NCBI RefSeq assembly: GCF_041734735.1 | Contig: NC_134878.1 | Location: 39,041,213 to 39,105,212, forward strand | From: Babylonia areolata | Lineage: Eukaryota; Mollusca; Gastropoda; Neogastropoda; Buccinidae | Length of the DNA stretch: 64,000 bases | Direction: 5' to 3' | Part shown: piece after piece, positions 53,045 through 63,360 of the stretch | How the letters are laid out: each line of letters begins with the position of its first letter | How positions within the stretch are numbered: the first letter of the stretch is position 1 | Position numbers and translations under genes: made by a program | The notes under the pieces: model-generated | Database searches by the model: none | What the model was told of the DNA's origin: nothing | The model's input: only the letters and a program-made list of their open reading frames with translations

Positions 53045-53513
53045 ACTTTATTTCGTTGAGCCATTCAAGCAAGTTTGAATTGTGATTAATGAACTTTTAA
53101 GTTAGAGAAAAGCAAAGATTGCTTTATCTCCCTCCTTCAGTTATTTGTGGACTCCAAAGAATAATTTGCAAGCCACTTCGGCTGATTTGTCAATCTCAAA
53201 GGAAGGGAGATGACTATCTTTCTATCTATCTATCTGCATATGTGGAGGGGGTAGAGACGGTTAAGGCCTGGATGCATGGGACGTCAGACAGAGGGTTCAC
53301 AATATCAGTCTTTCTTACTTTCTGTATATCTGGGTATACATCTATCTGCAGATGCGTAGGGGGTATAGACGGTTAAGGCCTGAATGCGTGGGACGTGGGA
53401 CAGAGGGTTGACAATATCCGCTGGAAAAGTTGTCGTTGCCATTAAAGATAGTGATGATAACGATTTTCCTATCCTGTTGCAGAATCTGACCAACAGCTTG
53501 ACTTTATTTTCAG
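53045..53513. other. intron end with a 112-bp spaced duplication
   Basis: TATC repeats near 53218-53234, then two similar ~80-bp blocks at 53231-53311 and 53343-53423 (sharing GACGGTTAAGGCCTG). Both lie shortly before the exon at 53514. No gene recognised. Confidence 0.6.
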
Positions 53514-53590
53514 ACAGACAGGCTGGCTGGCATGGCGAAAGCAAAACGCCTGAACCGCAATTTCTGTGACATGGTGGAGAAGGCCAACTG
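53514..53590 (+). CDS. GluN3-like receptor, short cytoplasmic-tail exon
   Basis: 77 nt, entered in phase 0 after TTATTTTCAG and left in phase 2 at TG/GTCAGT. It encodes TDRLAGMAKAKRLNRNFCDM then VEKANW, where the Trp codon is completed by the first base of the next exon. The frame is open and both phases agree with the neighbours, which is the main support. The donor GTCAGT is weaker than consensus. A basic segment, MAKAKRLNRN, lies in the middle. Confidence 0.62.
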
Positions 53591-53921
53591 GTCAGTGGAC
53601 ATTTAAAGCAGTGGCTGTGTTTGTTTGCCTTTGTCAGCAGAAGTGTTTGTTTGTTGTTTTAAATCTTCCTTTGGTGCGCTTGTATGTGTTATGTGCTATA
53701 CGGCTTTACCAAATTCTAAGAAGCCATCATTATTTTCTAAAAGCACTGTAGATACAATACTGAGGTGGTTTTTTTTTTTTTTTACATCATACCGCACCAC
53801 GTGTCATCGTATATTATCCATGTGGTATCGAATAGCATCGTATTGTTGTGCATTCCAGAATGTTGTATTACTGCTTCGCATTCTACAGTGTTGTATCTTT
53901 CTGTATTGTGTTGTCATACAG
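53591..53921 (+). other. 331-bp intron of the GluN3-like gene
   Basis: Phase 2 intron from GTCAGT to TTGTTGTCATACAG, with a T-run near 53768-53782. No feature inside. Confidence 0.6.
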
Positions 53922-54900
53922 GCAGCAGGAAAAGAAAATCGGAGGCCTGGCGAGTGATTCCTCTTTTGTCTCCATCATGGAGATTCCGCTGAAAGACCTG
54001 GGAAGCGCTGGGGACCGGGATCCAACAAGGTCTCAGGACTACAGTGCCCAAGCCTCCACTGACTCTTCCCCCCATGCAAGGAGGAAACAGGAGGGGCAGG
54101 AAAAGAAAGAGCGACACAGTCGGTGCATGCTAGTTGTTGGGAAAGGTCAAAGTTATCAGCCAAACGGTCGTTCCGGCTCTCGCGGTGGTGTGGATGCTTG
54201 CCAAGGATCTTCCACGCAGTCGCCCACACACGACAGTTTTACTACCAGCATTGTTTCTCCGACATTTTTAACTCTTCATCCGCCTCTTCTTTCTTCTTCA
54301 TCCTCTACCTTGGGGTCGTCAGTTTACCATGGTGCTCTTGCGAAGAAACGGGGAGAGAGTGGAGGTTCACCTCCATCCCCTTCACGTCCCCTTTCCCACT
54401 TCAGTCTGCCTACGTATGCTACTCCCATTGAAGAGCGCATGTCTGAGCCTCTGCCCAACGGCTCTCTGGTGCGTTCTAGGTCATACAGTGAGCGTAGTCA
54501 TCTGCGCTGTGACCTTGACTGTCAGTCACATCGCAAGGCTGCTGACAGTCTTGCCAGCCACCAACGGGAGAATCGTGGCGAGTTAAAAAATATGTGTAGC
54601 ATTTTTTCTGACAACCATGGGGATCTGGCGGTCTTTCTCAGCAGAAAGGTGTGGGAGGCCAAGGACAACCATGCCACCAGAGTTCTGCTGCAAAAGACAC
54701 GCTCTTATCAGGACCATCTGTGTTTCACGGACACATGGCAACAGGGTCTGCTGGAAGCAGAAAGGATGACAAAGGAGGAATTGCTTGTCCTCTGGAGAAA
54801 TTCAGAGTTGGAACTCAACAGAAAGTTGTTCGAGGCTCTGAAGGAGAAAACCAGATTAGAAAAGAAACTTGCTGTCATGAAAGACCAGCCACCAACATGA
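53922..54900 (+). CDS. GluN3-like receptor, terminal coding exon
   Basis: Encodes the last 325 residues and the TGA stop at 54898-54900. It starts by completing Trp and continues QQEKKIGGLASDSSF. Most of it is low-complexity, Ser/Pro-rich and probably disordered (for example LLSSSSSTLGSSV, GGSPPSPSRPLSHFSLP). The last ~60 residues are charged and helical, with spacing that suggests a coiled coil (NSELELNRKLFEALKEKTRL, then EKKLAVMKDQPPT). Vertebrate GluN3A likewise ends in a charged helical segment. No canonical PDZ ligand is seen at the end (DQPPT). The ~980-base frame is open throughout, which supports it being real. Confidence 0.8.
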
Positions 54901-56325
54901 GAAGCAACACAAAAACTGTTTTCCTTTGAGCAGCATACATAACCTCTGCCACATTGTTGCAAAATCAGGCAAGTTCTCAGGAACAATGCATCAGTCAGTT
55001 AGGCGAGTGAGGGATGGTTTCATGCATGGAACCTTACAAAGGGACATCAAAATTGATTCAACCATAAACTTAGTCTTCCTGTCAGAGGACAGACTGCTGC
55101 AATGCAAATTTGGTCTATTCCGAGATGTTCAACTGTGGTCTGAATCAGGCACCGAATGTTTGGCAGACATCAAGGACGATTATGAGGAACCAGTGCAACC
55201 AGTTTACGACTTCAGCTGCCGTACGCAAGGCATGCCAAACTGCACCAGACTGTTGACGAACCCTTGAAAACACACTGCACCGCACGATGGTGTACAATAG
55301 TGAACACATGCTCACACAATATGTGTTAGAACAGTGAGCAGATGTTTTTCTTCCACCAGTCTGCAGAGGTCTGAATAGTGTGTGTGTGTTGCGACTCATT
55401 TTGAAGAAACGAAAGAAATACCATGTCACACCTATGGGTCAGTGTGCAAAGTTTGAAACTGAAATGTCACACCTGCCTTGTAAGAAGTCCACTGCCTGCC
55501 TGGTTGTTTCCGTAATCAGTAATAGTAAGCAGTTCTTGCCAGCCGTCATTTTCATGGCACACTTCCTATTTCCACGCCCTCACTCTGCTGATAAGAACAA
55601 GAACCCATCGCGAACTCTCTTATCACCAAGTAGAAAGCTCCTCAAAACTCCAAACAGAAAATCCGTTGACCAGTGTGCTTCAGCATCAGTACCCCGACCG
55701 TTTGTAATTCCCTGACTGCCACACTGTGGATACAACAATAGCTCATTTTAAACAGAATCTTAATACATCTTCTTCCAGTAAGCTTTTGTGTAAATATTCA
55801 TTAGGTGTATTTTTTCTTTCTCTGCCAATTCTTTGATAGTTCTAGGTGGCGTGCTTGTGTGTCTTCATTGTTTCATCCTTTTGACGTCTTCCATCAGTGT
55901 CATTTTCGACGGACTGGTGTTACACTGATATCAGTTTCCGGCTTGAATTGTCTTGCGCAAGACATGCCACATTGCAGCAGACGCTCGGTGGACCCATGCA
56001 AAAGCAATGCACACCACAGTGTTTGAATAGTAAACACATAATTTTCTTCCTGGAACCTAATCTTTTTTCGTTTAAAAAAATCTTTTTAGTGTATTGTGTG
56101 TGACTGGGTTAAAGAGTTTGGGGTGTATTTTAAATGTTGTGACATGTATTTTATATATTATGATAAAAGACTGGAAGTAGGTTTAAGTTTTGTTGTTTGT
56201 TTTTAAGTATTGAAACATTGATTTAAGTATTATTGTATGGTGATTTAAGTATTATTGTATGGTATGTGCATTATTCTGGTATTGTGATGTTTGATGCGCA
56301 TGATGAGTGGTGTGTAGTATGAGAT
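54901..56325 (+). other. probable 3' UTR of the receptor gene and flank
   Basis: Follows the receptor stop codon. No AATAAA was seen in the first 1.4 kb, so the 3' end is not placed. Open frames near 54926-55267 and 55380-55715 have no recognised motif and are not called. Confidence 0.45.
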
Positions 56326-56770
56326 ATGTGTGTGTGTGTGTGTGTGTATGTGAACAAAAATTAGTGCTTGGGTGTTTGGTTGTCTGTCTATTCAAGTTAA
56401 TTCATGTATGTTTTTTTTTCATTTTAGTGTTTAAATGCGGGTTTTTTCTGTCCGATTCTAATTTGTACAGCTCTGTTGAACATGCTTTACATGCAAAATG
56501 CTTTATGAATTATCATTATTATTATTATTATTATAATTACCATGTGCGTTTGTGTGTGTGTGTGTATGTGAACAAAAATTAGTGCTTGGGTGTTTGGTTG
56601 TCTATCTATTCAAGTTAATGCATTTATGGGTTTTTTTTTTCATTTTAGTGTTTAAATGCATCTTTTTTCTGTTCGATTCTAATTTGTACAGCTCTGTTGA
56701 ACATGCTTTACATGCAAAATGCTTTATGAATTATCATTATTATTATTATAATTACCATGTACGTGTGTGT
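56326..56770 (+). repeat. ~225-bp tandem duplication containing a LINE-type 3' tail
   Basis: 56326-56552 and 56553-56770 are about 92-95% identical. Each has a GT array, a TATGTGAACAAAAATTAGTG block, a TTGAACATGCTTTACATGCA block and an ATT-repeat tail. The AAATGCTTTATGAATTATCA plus ATT repeats resembles CR1/L2-like LINE 3' termini. Confidence 0.85.
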
Positions 56771-56877
56771 GTGTGTGTGTGGTGTGTGTGTGTGTGTGTG
56801 AGCGCAATAAGTTTCTCCTGAAATGATTGAGCTCTATAAATGCCTTTGTTAATTTATTTCTTAAATCATCACTAAAC

Positions 56878-58514
56878 ATCAAATGGTGACTAAAGCAGTT
56901 AAAAGTTTAAATTTCTTAAAAATTGTAAGTCACTCTCCTTGGGGACAAGACTCCAAAATTCTTTTACATTTAGCGACATCTCTCGTAAGATCAAGATTGA
57001 CCTACGGTCAAGAAATTTTCTTTTCTGCCCCGCCGACGTTCCTAAAGAAGCTGCGAATAATTGACAGTAAAGCTGTGAAACTGGCTTTAGGGGTACCTGT
57101 GCATACTAAGACCTCAGAAGCCTATAAGCTTGCGGGTATTCTACCACTAGATGAAATCAGAAAATTAAGTTCTGCTAAATATATTGTGAGATGTACAGCA
57201 GTGGATGATTTTGAGGAATTAAATATTAGGTCTGATATTGATTTTCCAAAAAATGCACAAAATAATTCAAATCTACAAACCATTCGCACATATGTGTCAG
57301 ATATTTTAAATTCTTCAGACATTGATTTGCATGATATGGCACCTCGTGTTCTGGTGCCACCTGTCCCTCCCTGGGAGTTAACAAAAGCAAACGTCAACAT
57401 ATGTGCTTCTGACACAACAAAAGGAGAATCTCCACATATAATAGCAGCATCTGTCAGAATTGAATTAGAAGAAAATTTTGATTATCATTTAAAAGTTTAC
57501 ACTGATGGCTCGGTCCTGGATGATAGCAGTGCAGGATCTGCTTTTGTCATTCCTGACCTAAAAACAGAAAAATCATATTATTTAGGTAAGGGACATTCAA
57601 TTTTTACAGCTGAATTGGTGGCCATCCTTATGGCTTTAAATCATCTTGTTGATATACCAATCATAATAAGTAATATCCTATTTTGTGTTGATTCTCAATC
57701 TGTCTTAAAAGGTTTGCTCCTTTTTGAGAATAATCAAAGAGAAGATTTATTTTTTGAAATTAGGTATTTATTGCACTCCCTATTTGTGAAGGGTACAAAT
57801 GTTGATTTTTGTTGGATACCATCCCACACTGGATTCCGTTATAACGACCAAGCAGATAGGGCAGCAAAAAGGGGAGCAAAAAATCATATAGATAGTATAA
57901 AAGTATATTGCCCATTGTCATACAAGGAAATAAGCAATATACTAGAAAGAGGCTTTTATAGGTGCTTGAATTCAAGTCTAAAACCTCGTCAGTTGACTCT
58001 CTCAGACTTTGGTCCGATTCGCAGACCAATTCTGAGCTTAGCTCTCAGACTATTATCAAATTCATTACGGACCAAGTATTGTTCTAATGTCAAGTGTATA
58101 TGCTTTAATAACCTGACAATTGAGCATATAATTTTTCACTGTAGCTTGATGAAGCCTTTTGTACACGAAAGTGTGTCTTCACTAGTGACTGAGAACGTTG
58201 ATGTTTTTGACTTTTTGCATTCATTATCAGTTGTTTCGCTTGTCAGTTTAACGACTTCTCTTTTACGAAGTCCTTTAAGTAATTTCCTGTAACTGTATTT
58301 AGAGGTGTTTTTTTTTGTTTGTTTGTTTGTTTTGTTTTTCTTTCAAATTTCACCCACATTTTTACCCTCATTTGCCCAGTTCCCCAAACCTTCCATTCAT
58401 CCACATCTCCCACCCCTTCTAACCGATAATACTCAGATGTATTCATAAATACTTTTACAAAATGTCTTCAATCACCGATATGTGTGACGGGACATTAAAC
58501 AAAAATTCCTTCCT
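56878..58514 (+). mobile_element. I-group LINE, 5'-truncated, recent, with target duplication
   Basis: 1637 bp bounded by a perfect 12-bp duplication TCATCACTAAAC (56866-56877 and 58515-58526). It contains one uninterrupted coding frame and a 3' UTR ending GACGGGACATTAAACAAAAA, a terminus I associate with I/Nimb-like LINEs. The perfect duplication and open frame point to a recent insertion. Confidence 0.88.
56883..58292 (+). CDS. LINE C-terminal protein: RT thumb, RNase H, zinc-binding end
   Basis: 469 codons, 5'-truncated, so the ATG at 56883 is probably not a natural start. The first ~110 residues are the post-RT thumb region (LVRSRLTYGQEIFFS, AVKLALGVPVHTKT). A cellular-type RNase H domain follows at residues ~205-335: LKVYTDGSVLDDSS (first Asp), FTAELVAILMALN (Glu), CVDSQSVLKGL (Asp), and WIPSHTGFRYNDQADRAAKR (His and last Asp), so the four acidic catalytic positions are all present. 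The end has a zinc-binding-like CSNVKCICFNNLTIEHIIFH then C. RNase H after RT is known from I-group LINEs. No upstream RT or endonuclease is retained. Confidence 0.87.
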   Translation: MVTKAVKSLNFLKIVSHSPWGQDSKILLHLATSLVRSRLTYGQEIFFSAPPTFLKKLRIIDSKAVKLALGVPVHTKTSEAYKLAGILPLDEIRKLSSAKYIVRCTAVDDFEELNIRSDIDFPKNAQNNSNLQTIRTYVSDILNSSDIDLHDMAPRVLVPPVPPWELTKANVNICASDTTKGESPHIIAASVRIELEENFDYHLKVYTDGSVLDDSSAGSAFVIPDLKTEKSYYLGKGHSIFTAELVAILMALNHLVDIPIIISNILFCVDSQSVLKGLLLFENNQREDLFFEIRYLLHSLFVKGTNVDFCWIPSHTGFRYNDQADRAAKRGAKNHIDSIKVYCPLSYKEISNILERGFYRCLNSSLKPRQLTLSDFGPIRRPILSLALRLLSNSLRTKYCSNVKCICFNNLTIEHIIFHCSLMKPFVHESVSSLVTENVDVFDFLHSLSVVSLVSLTTSLLRSPLSNFL

Positions 58515-58526
58515 TCATCACTAAAC

Positions 58527-58885
58527 AGGCATGGCCCACAAAAACTGTATTTGCTTCACCGTTTTATCTGAACTGCGAACAAGACATTCAAAGTAAAGAA
58601 AATACAAAGGTTTCTTTCTCGTTCGTGAATTGTATGAAGACGGAGTAAGCATTACTTTATGGACCGATCAGCCTCAGAATCAGACAAACCATGATCTGGA
58701 CTAATATCGTGGACAGGTGACGTTTAGATCTTAGCAGTTTTCACAAATATATAGAAGATCGCATGTTTGTCATAATGATAATAATCTTGCCAAATACAGC
58801 AGACTGAAGGACATGCCAGTCACATTCATGGCCTGTGGGGGTTAATTGAAGCACTTGTGACATAGGAGGCGATTTGTGTGTATGT
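58527..58885. other. flanking DNA, nothing recognised
   Basis: Unique AT-rich sequence downstream of the I-group LINE. Confidence 0.4.
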
Positions 58886-59114
58886 TTTGAGAGCTAGTGT
58901 GTATGGAGGGTGGAGGTGAAAATTAATATGGTTGTGTGTGTGTGTGCACGCGTGCATACGTGTGTGTGTGTCATGGGAGCTGGTGTGTGTGTGGGAGTTT
59001 GGGGGTGCGTTTGTTTGTGTATATTGTAGGACCTGGTGTGTGTGTGTGTGTGTGTGCGTGCGTGCGTGCTTGCGCGCGCGTGCGTTTGCATGTATGTAGA
59101 GTGTAGGAGCTGGT

Positions 59115-59161
<47 letters not shown>

Positions 59162-59180
59162 CTGGGAGCTAGGTGCGAGT
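58886..59180 (+). repeat. compound GT microsatellite/minisatellite
   Basis: GT and GTGC arrays are interleaved with a recurring GGGAGCTGGTGTGTGTG-like phrase (near 58890, 58976, 59029, 59106 and 59163). The longest pure GT run is about 59119-59160. Confidence 0.85.
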
Positions 59181-59960
59181 TTATGCATTTGCCATTATGT
59201 TTCGTAATATGTTTATGTCGTCTTAATGTGTGTGCGTGCGCGTGCGTGTGTACACGCTTCTGTAGGCATACATGCATGTGCGGATGTGCGTAAGTTCTCT
59301 GAACGTGGCCTATTTTTATTTGTACTATGTTTGAGTCAGTTTTCCTTCTGTGGTATTTTTCATTTCATGATATTTTGATGTGTTCAGTTATTTGTTTGTT
59401 TTGCATATTTATTCTAGTTAATTTTACGTTATTTTTTTTTATACATTCCAAGGGTAGGTTCTAAAGCCTTGCCTGACCAGCCCGTTGGCTTTATGGGCAG
59501 GTCTAGCATCTGCTCTTTTCTCTTTTTTTTCTTCTTTTTTTTCTTCTTCGGTGGCAATGTGGTGTGGCGTAGAAGAATCAGTCCGCAGGCTTTGACACTG
59601 AAACTAAAACCGATGATTCGTTTTCCACCATTCCCTTATGTTCTGAGAAAATACGCCTGTCCTCAATTCTATCAACATACTCTGCCTCAGCCATGGCAAT
59701 GATCAAGCAATACACGTAAGAATTTACACGTCCTGGTCCGGGTAGATTTACTGTCTTCTTCGGTGATTAAAGTAATGTTTCTGGTGTAAAGAGGACTGTC
59801 TCGACCTTAATGTTATAAAAACAAAAGAAATGTTAGTATTTGTTTTTCGAAAATTCCCAGTGCTTGTCCCAAACATAGTGGCTGACTGAAACTGGTGAAA
59901 GAGTCATTGATTGCAAATAACAGAAAACTGTTTTTGACAAACTTTTCTTGATAAAAATAT
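59181..59960. other. non-coding stretch, nothing recognised
   Basis: T-rich sequence with a TTTTTTCTTC-type tract near 59518-59552. No gene recognised. Confidence 0.4.
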
Positions 59961-59966
59961 AGACAA

Positions 59967-60374
59967 TGCTCACATGGAGTGGAATGATGGTCAAGAGGTA
60001 ACGCGTCCGCATAGGAAGCGAGAGAATCTGAGCGCGCTGGTTCAAATAACGGCTCAGCCGCCAATATTTTCTCCCCCTCCACTAGAACGTGAGTGGTGGT
60101 ATGGACGCTAATCATTCGGATGAGACGATAAACCGAGGTGTGCAGCATGCACTTAGCGCACGTAAAAGAACACACGGCAACAAAAGGGTTGTTCCTGACA
60201 AAATTCTGTAGAAAAATCCACTTTGATAGGAAAAACAAATAAAACTGCACGCAGGAAAAAAAAAAAAAAAATATGGGTGGCGCTGTAGTTTAGCGACGCG
60301 CTCTCCCTGGGGAGAGCAACCCGAATTTCACACAGAGAAATCTGTTGTGATAAAAAGAAATACAAATACAAATG
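59967..60374 (+). mobile_element. tRNA-derived SINE (~400-bp family), full length
   Basis: A box TGGTCAAGAGGTAACGCG near 59988, B box GGTTCAAATAA near 60040, the TTAGCGCACGTAAAAGAACA block near 60153, an A-rich internal stretch near 60256-60272, GTGGCGCTGTAG near 60277, CTCCCTGGGGAGAGC (a palindrome) near 60303, and a terminal AAATACAAATACAAAT tail. It is the best copy in the window. No clear target duplication was found. Confidence 0.88.
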
Positions 60375-60763
60375 AAATTACATTCAGTTTATTCTTTTTC
60401 CTTTTTGTTTGTTGTTATTGTTGTTTTCATGGAAATATAGCAATATCGGTATTAATTCAAAGATTCTCCAGTTCTCTCGCAGTTGTATTGAATTTTTGCT
60501 TATAGTTTCTATCATGTGCTGGTATGAAAGTTTGGGTGTGCAAAGTAAGCGAGCAATGATTGACATTGAGGATGTGTGCAGTACAGTTGTGGGAGTGAGG
60601 CAAGTCAGCATGCTTATGAAGCACGACAGGCCTGGAAAATGGTAGATAACCATTCTGCAATGTATGAAATTTTACTATTTGGCCGACTGTGAAACTCAAT
60701 TCAAGAACCCAGGTTCATCATTTAAATTCTTGACACTACATGCGTGCAAGATAGCGTGCGTTC

Positions 60764-60802
<39 letters not shown>

Positions 60803-62877
60803 GGTGAATAGGTGCGAAAGTTTATAGCGATTATTGTTTCAGTTCTTGATTTTATCTTCTTCTTTTCTTCTTCTTTTTTTAATTATTTTTTTAATTTTTT
60901 TTAATTAAGTTTACATCATTGTGATTATATCTGTGTAATGAATGTTTGAATGTTGAAATATGTTTATTGATTCTTTCAGTCGTTATATTAATTTTTTTAA
61001 GATGTATTACCCACGATGTGTTGAAAGAATGTGTAAAACGATGTATGCAATGCATTTGCAATAATGTCTTCGTCATAATTCTATTTATTATCTGCTCTTA
61101 AAATAATATTTCCATAATGAGTATTTGTCTAGTGCGATACTGCACATGGTCAGTTTCTCTTTTATGATAATAAAAGTCATCTTCAAAGACACGACCAACA
61201 TCAATTCGCAAATGAATCTTTTCGTGGCTGGTGCATGTTGGATATTTCTAGATTTCCATAACTCACCGAAGTATGTGACATGCAGTTTATGATTTTTAGG
61301 GTGTGTATTTGATTTTCTGCATGCATTTTCAGACGAGCACCCGCCAGTTTTTAAAGCGTTTCTATGTCGTCAGCTTGGCCAGTCCGACAACCCTGGCGGT
61401 CTCCGGAAACATGCCCCCTTGGGGGTTGGGAGGAGGGGGGGGGGGCGTCGGGGAGGGGGGGGGGGGCGTAGTTTTATCTCTGCGTACAGGTAGCAGCTGC
61501 TGTTGCTATCGATAGTATTACCGTTCGTCACACTTTCACGATATAGCAATGTAGAAATAGATCTAAGCCTTAAAACTGATGCAAGTCTACGTGCCTGGAC
61601 CGCTGTGCATACCTGTTGATGGACCTGCTGAATGCGATCAAGGGCACCACGTATTGCCGGTGCCACATGTTGAAAGCTCCCCTTTTTTTCTGTTCAGAGC
61701 AAAGAGGAAGATCTTCCATTACGTTTCAAGGATCATACCGTTACTGTAACATTTGCGCTACTCTCCCTTTCTCCCTCCTTCTCTCTCCCTCTTTTCCACC
61801 CCCGTTTTGCTCCGTCGTTCTCTTGTGTGCTCAGTTCAATGCTGAACTGATGCACGTGAATCTCTCGGGATGTGTGTCTGGCATGTCCTTATTCCTTCTC
61901 ATTCTGAACTCTTGAGATGAGTTCGAAAGGAGTATCGTTGGGAAGGAAGGATTTGTCTTCGCCTTTGGTGCCGAGCATTGGGAGGAGACAGGTCGACGAG
62001 CCAGCAAGCGAGCTGTTGGGTGCCCTCTTGGACAGGGGTTGTGGGGTTCAGTTCCTGTGTAACCCCCTTCTTCCTCTGTGTGGGTCTGTGTTCTGTGTTT
62101 TTCTCCTGGGCCAGTGGTATGCCAATTTCCTGGTGACAGATTTTTCCTGTGGGTTTTCCCCGTCTGCCATTACCCCAACGGAACTCCAGGATTCGTCTCC
62201 GCAGTGATCCTCGTTCCCCTTCTGCCCTCTCCATCCCAAATTCTCTCACGCCCACTTCTTTCCTTGACCTCCTTTCTCCAAACGTCCTCACCCGTTATCC
62301 CTCGTCCCATACTACCCTCTGTGATTGTGCAGGCATGTGTCATCAGTGGGCTTGTTGACACAGGTCTTCAACGGATGGGTTTGTGTAAAGTTCAAGCGAA
62401 CTGGCATTGCACAGAACTGGTGCCGCGTTTACCAAAACCTACTGTGACTTAAACTTACGATGTTATTGTAAGACCAAAGAAGTGGTGTAATAGTTAAAGG
62501 GTTAATTTTGTGTTTGGACCTGTGTTTGAAATGAAACTGCAGAAAAGATCCGAGCTGAACTTTTCTGTGTCTCTGTGTTTGTGTCGTCGGGGTGATAGCT
62601 AGTCTGGGAAGGTGCGGGGGTACATGGGCAACCCCTTATGGGTTGTGACATCAACTACGTTGTAAAAATATTGTCAACTGTAGATTTATTGTCAATAGCA
62701 ACAGATCGTTCTTAACGAAAACCTACTTGTGATTCATTAATTATATGGTTAACTCTGATCATGCATTTCGTCTTTTATTTTAGAACACCCGTAAATGTTT
62801 GGCTCAGAATGTTGAGCAAGTGATTTCCACGAAATTGTCTGGTATATCTGCATGACCTTTTTGAGTAATGGCACTTT
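60375..62877. other. non-coding stretch, no gene recognised
   Basis: Holds a GA array (60768-60799), AT-rich DNA to 61320, a G-rich tract with runs of G at 61425-61466, and a GC-richer, pyrimidine-rich region at 61750-62340 with several open frames that match nothing I recognise. Possible splice-like AG sites exist (61344, 62333) but no exon could be supported. Confidence 0.4.
60768..60799. repeat. (GA)n microsatellite
   Basis: Pure GA array of about 32 bases. Confidence 0.95.
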
Positions 62878-62879
62878 TT

Positions 62880-62904
62880 TGACTCACTTGTGTAAACAAT
62901 GTCA

Positions 62905-62936
<32 letters not shown>

Positions 62937-63360
62937 CGGTGTTAAACTTTAACATTGTCATTTTCTCTGGAAATATTTTGTCAGTTCATACCAAATTTGG
63001 CACAACAATGGCAAATGATCAGTTCTTTCCATACATTCTAATCATAATGATATTGCATCCCTGGGAAGGGCACAAAATAGATTTAAATATTTTCACACAA
63101 AAATTCCTGTTACATTTTTCTTTTTTATACACTAAACTTAGCATTTTTTGTGACATACTGACACAGTAAACAAAAGCAGTTCATTAATAATTTTGTTGCT
63201 GAAAGTGGAATTTCATTTGCTCAGTGTGGAAGTTAAATTTACACACACATCTCTCAATGTGCCTGCTAATGGGACATTATACTTATAGGCTGAAAACTAA
63301 TTAGTAAGGGAGGTAATTTTCTTTCAACAGATCTCACTCATCCAAAGCATCACATTTTAA
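62880..63360 (+). mobile_element. TIR-bearing microsatellite repeat (copy E)
   Basis: Starts GACTCACTTGTGTAAACAA at 62880, then a TG array at 62909-62938 and AAACTTTAACATTGTCATTT, followed by diverged versions of the internal blocks seen at 3162-3720. The 3' end is less clear than in copy A. Confidence 0.75.

Noticed and set aside
54926-55715. Open frames downstream of the receptor stop
   Set aside because: No motif; most likely 3' UTR sequence.
61616-62452. Several GC-rich open frames on both strands
   Set aside because: They overlap antisense to each other, show low-complexity bias and match no family; exon calls would be guesswork.
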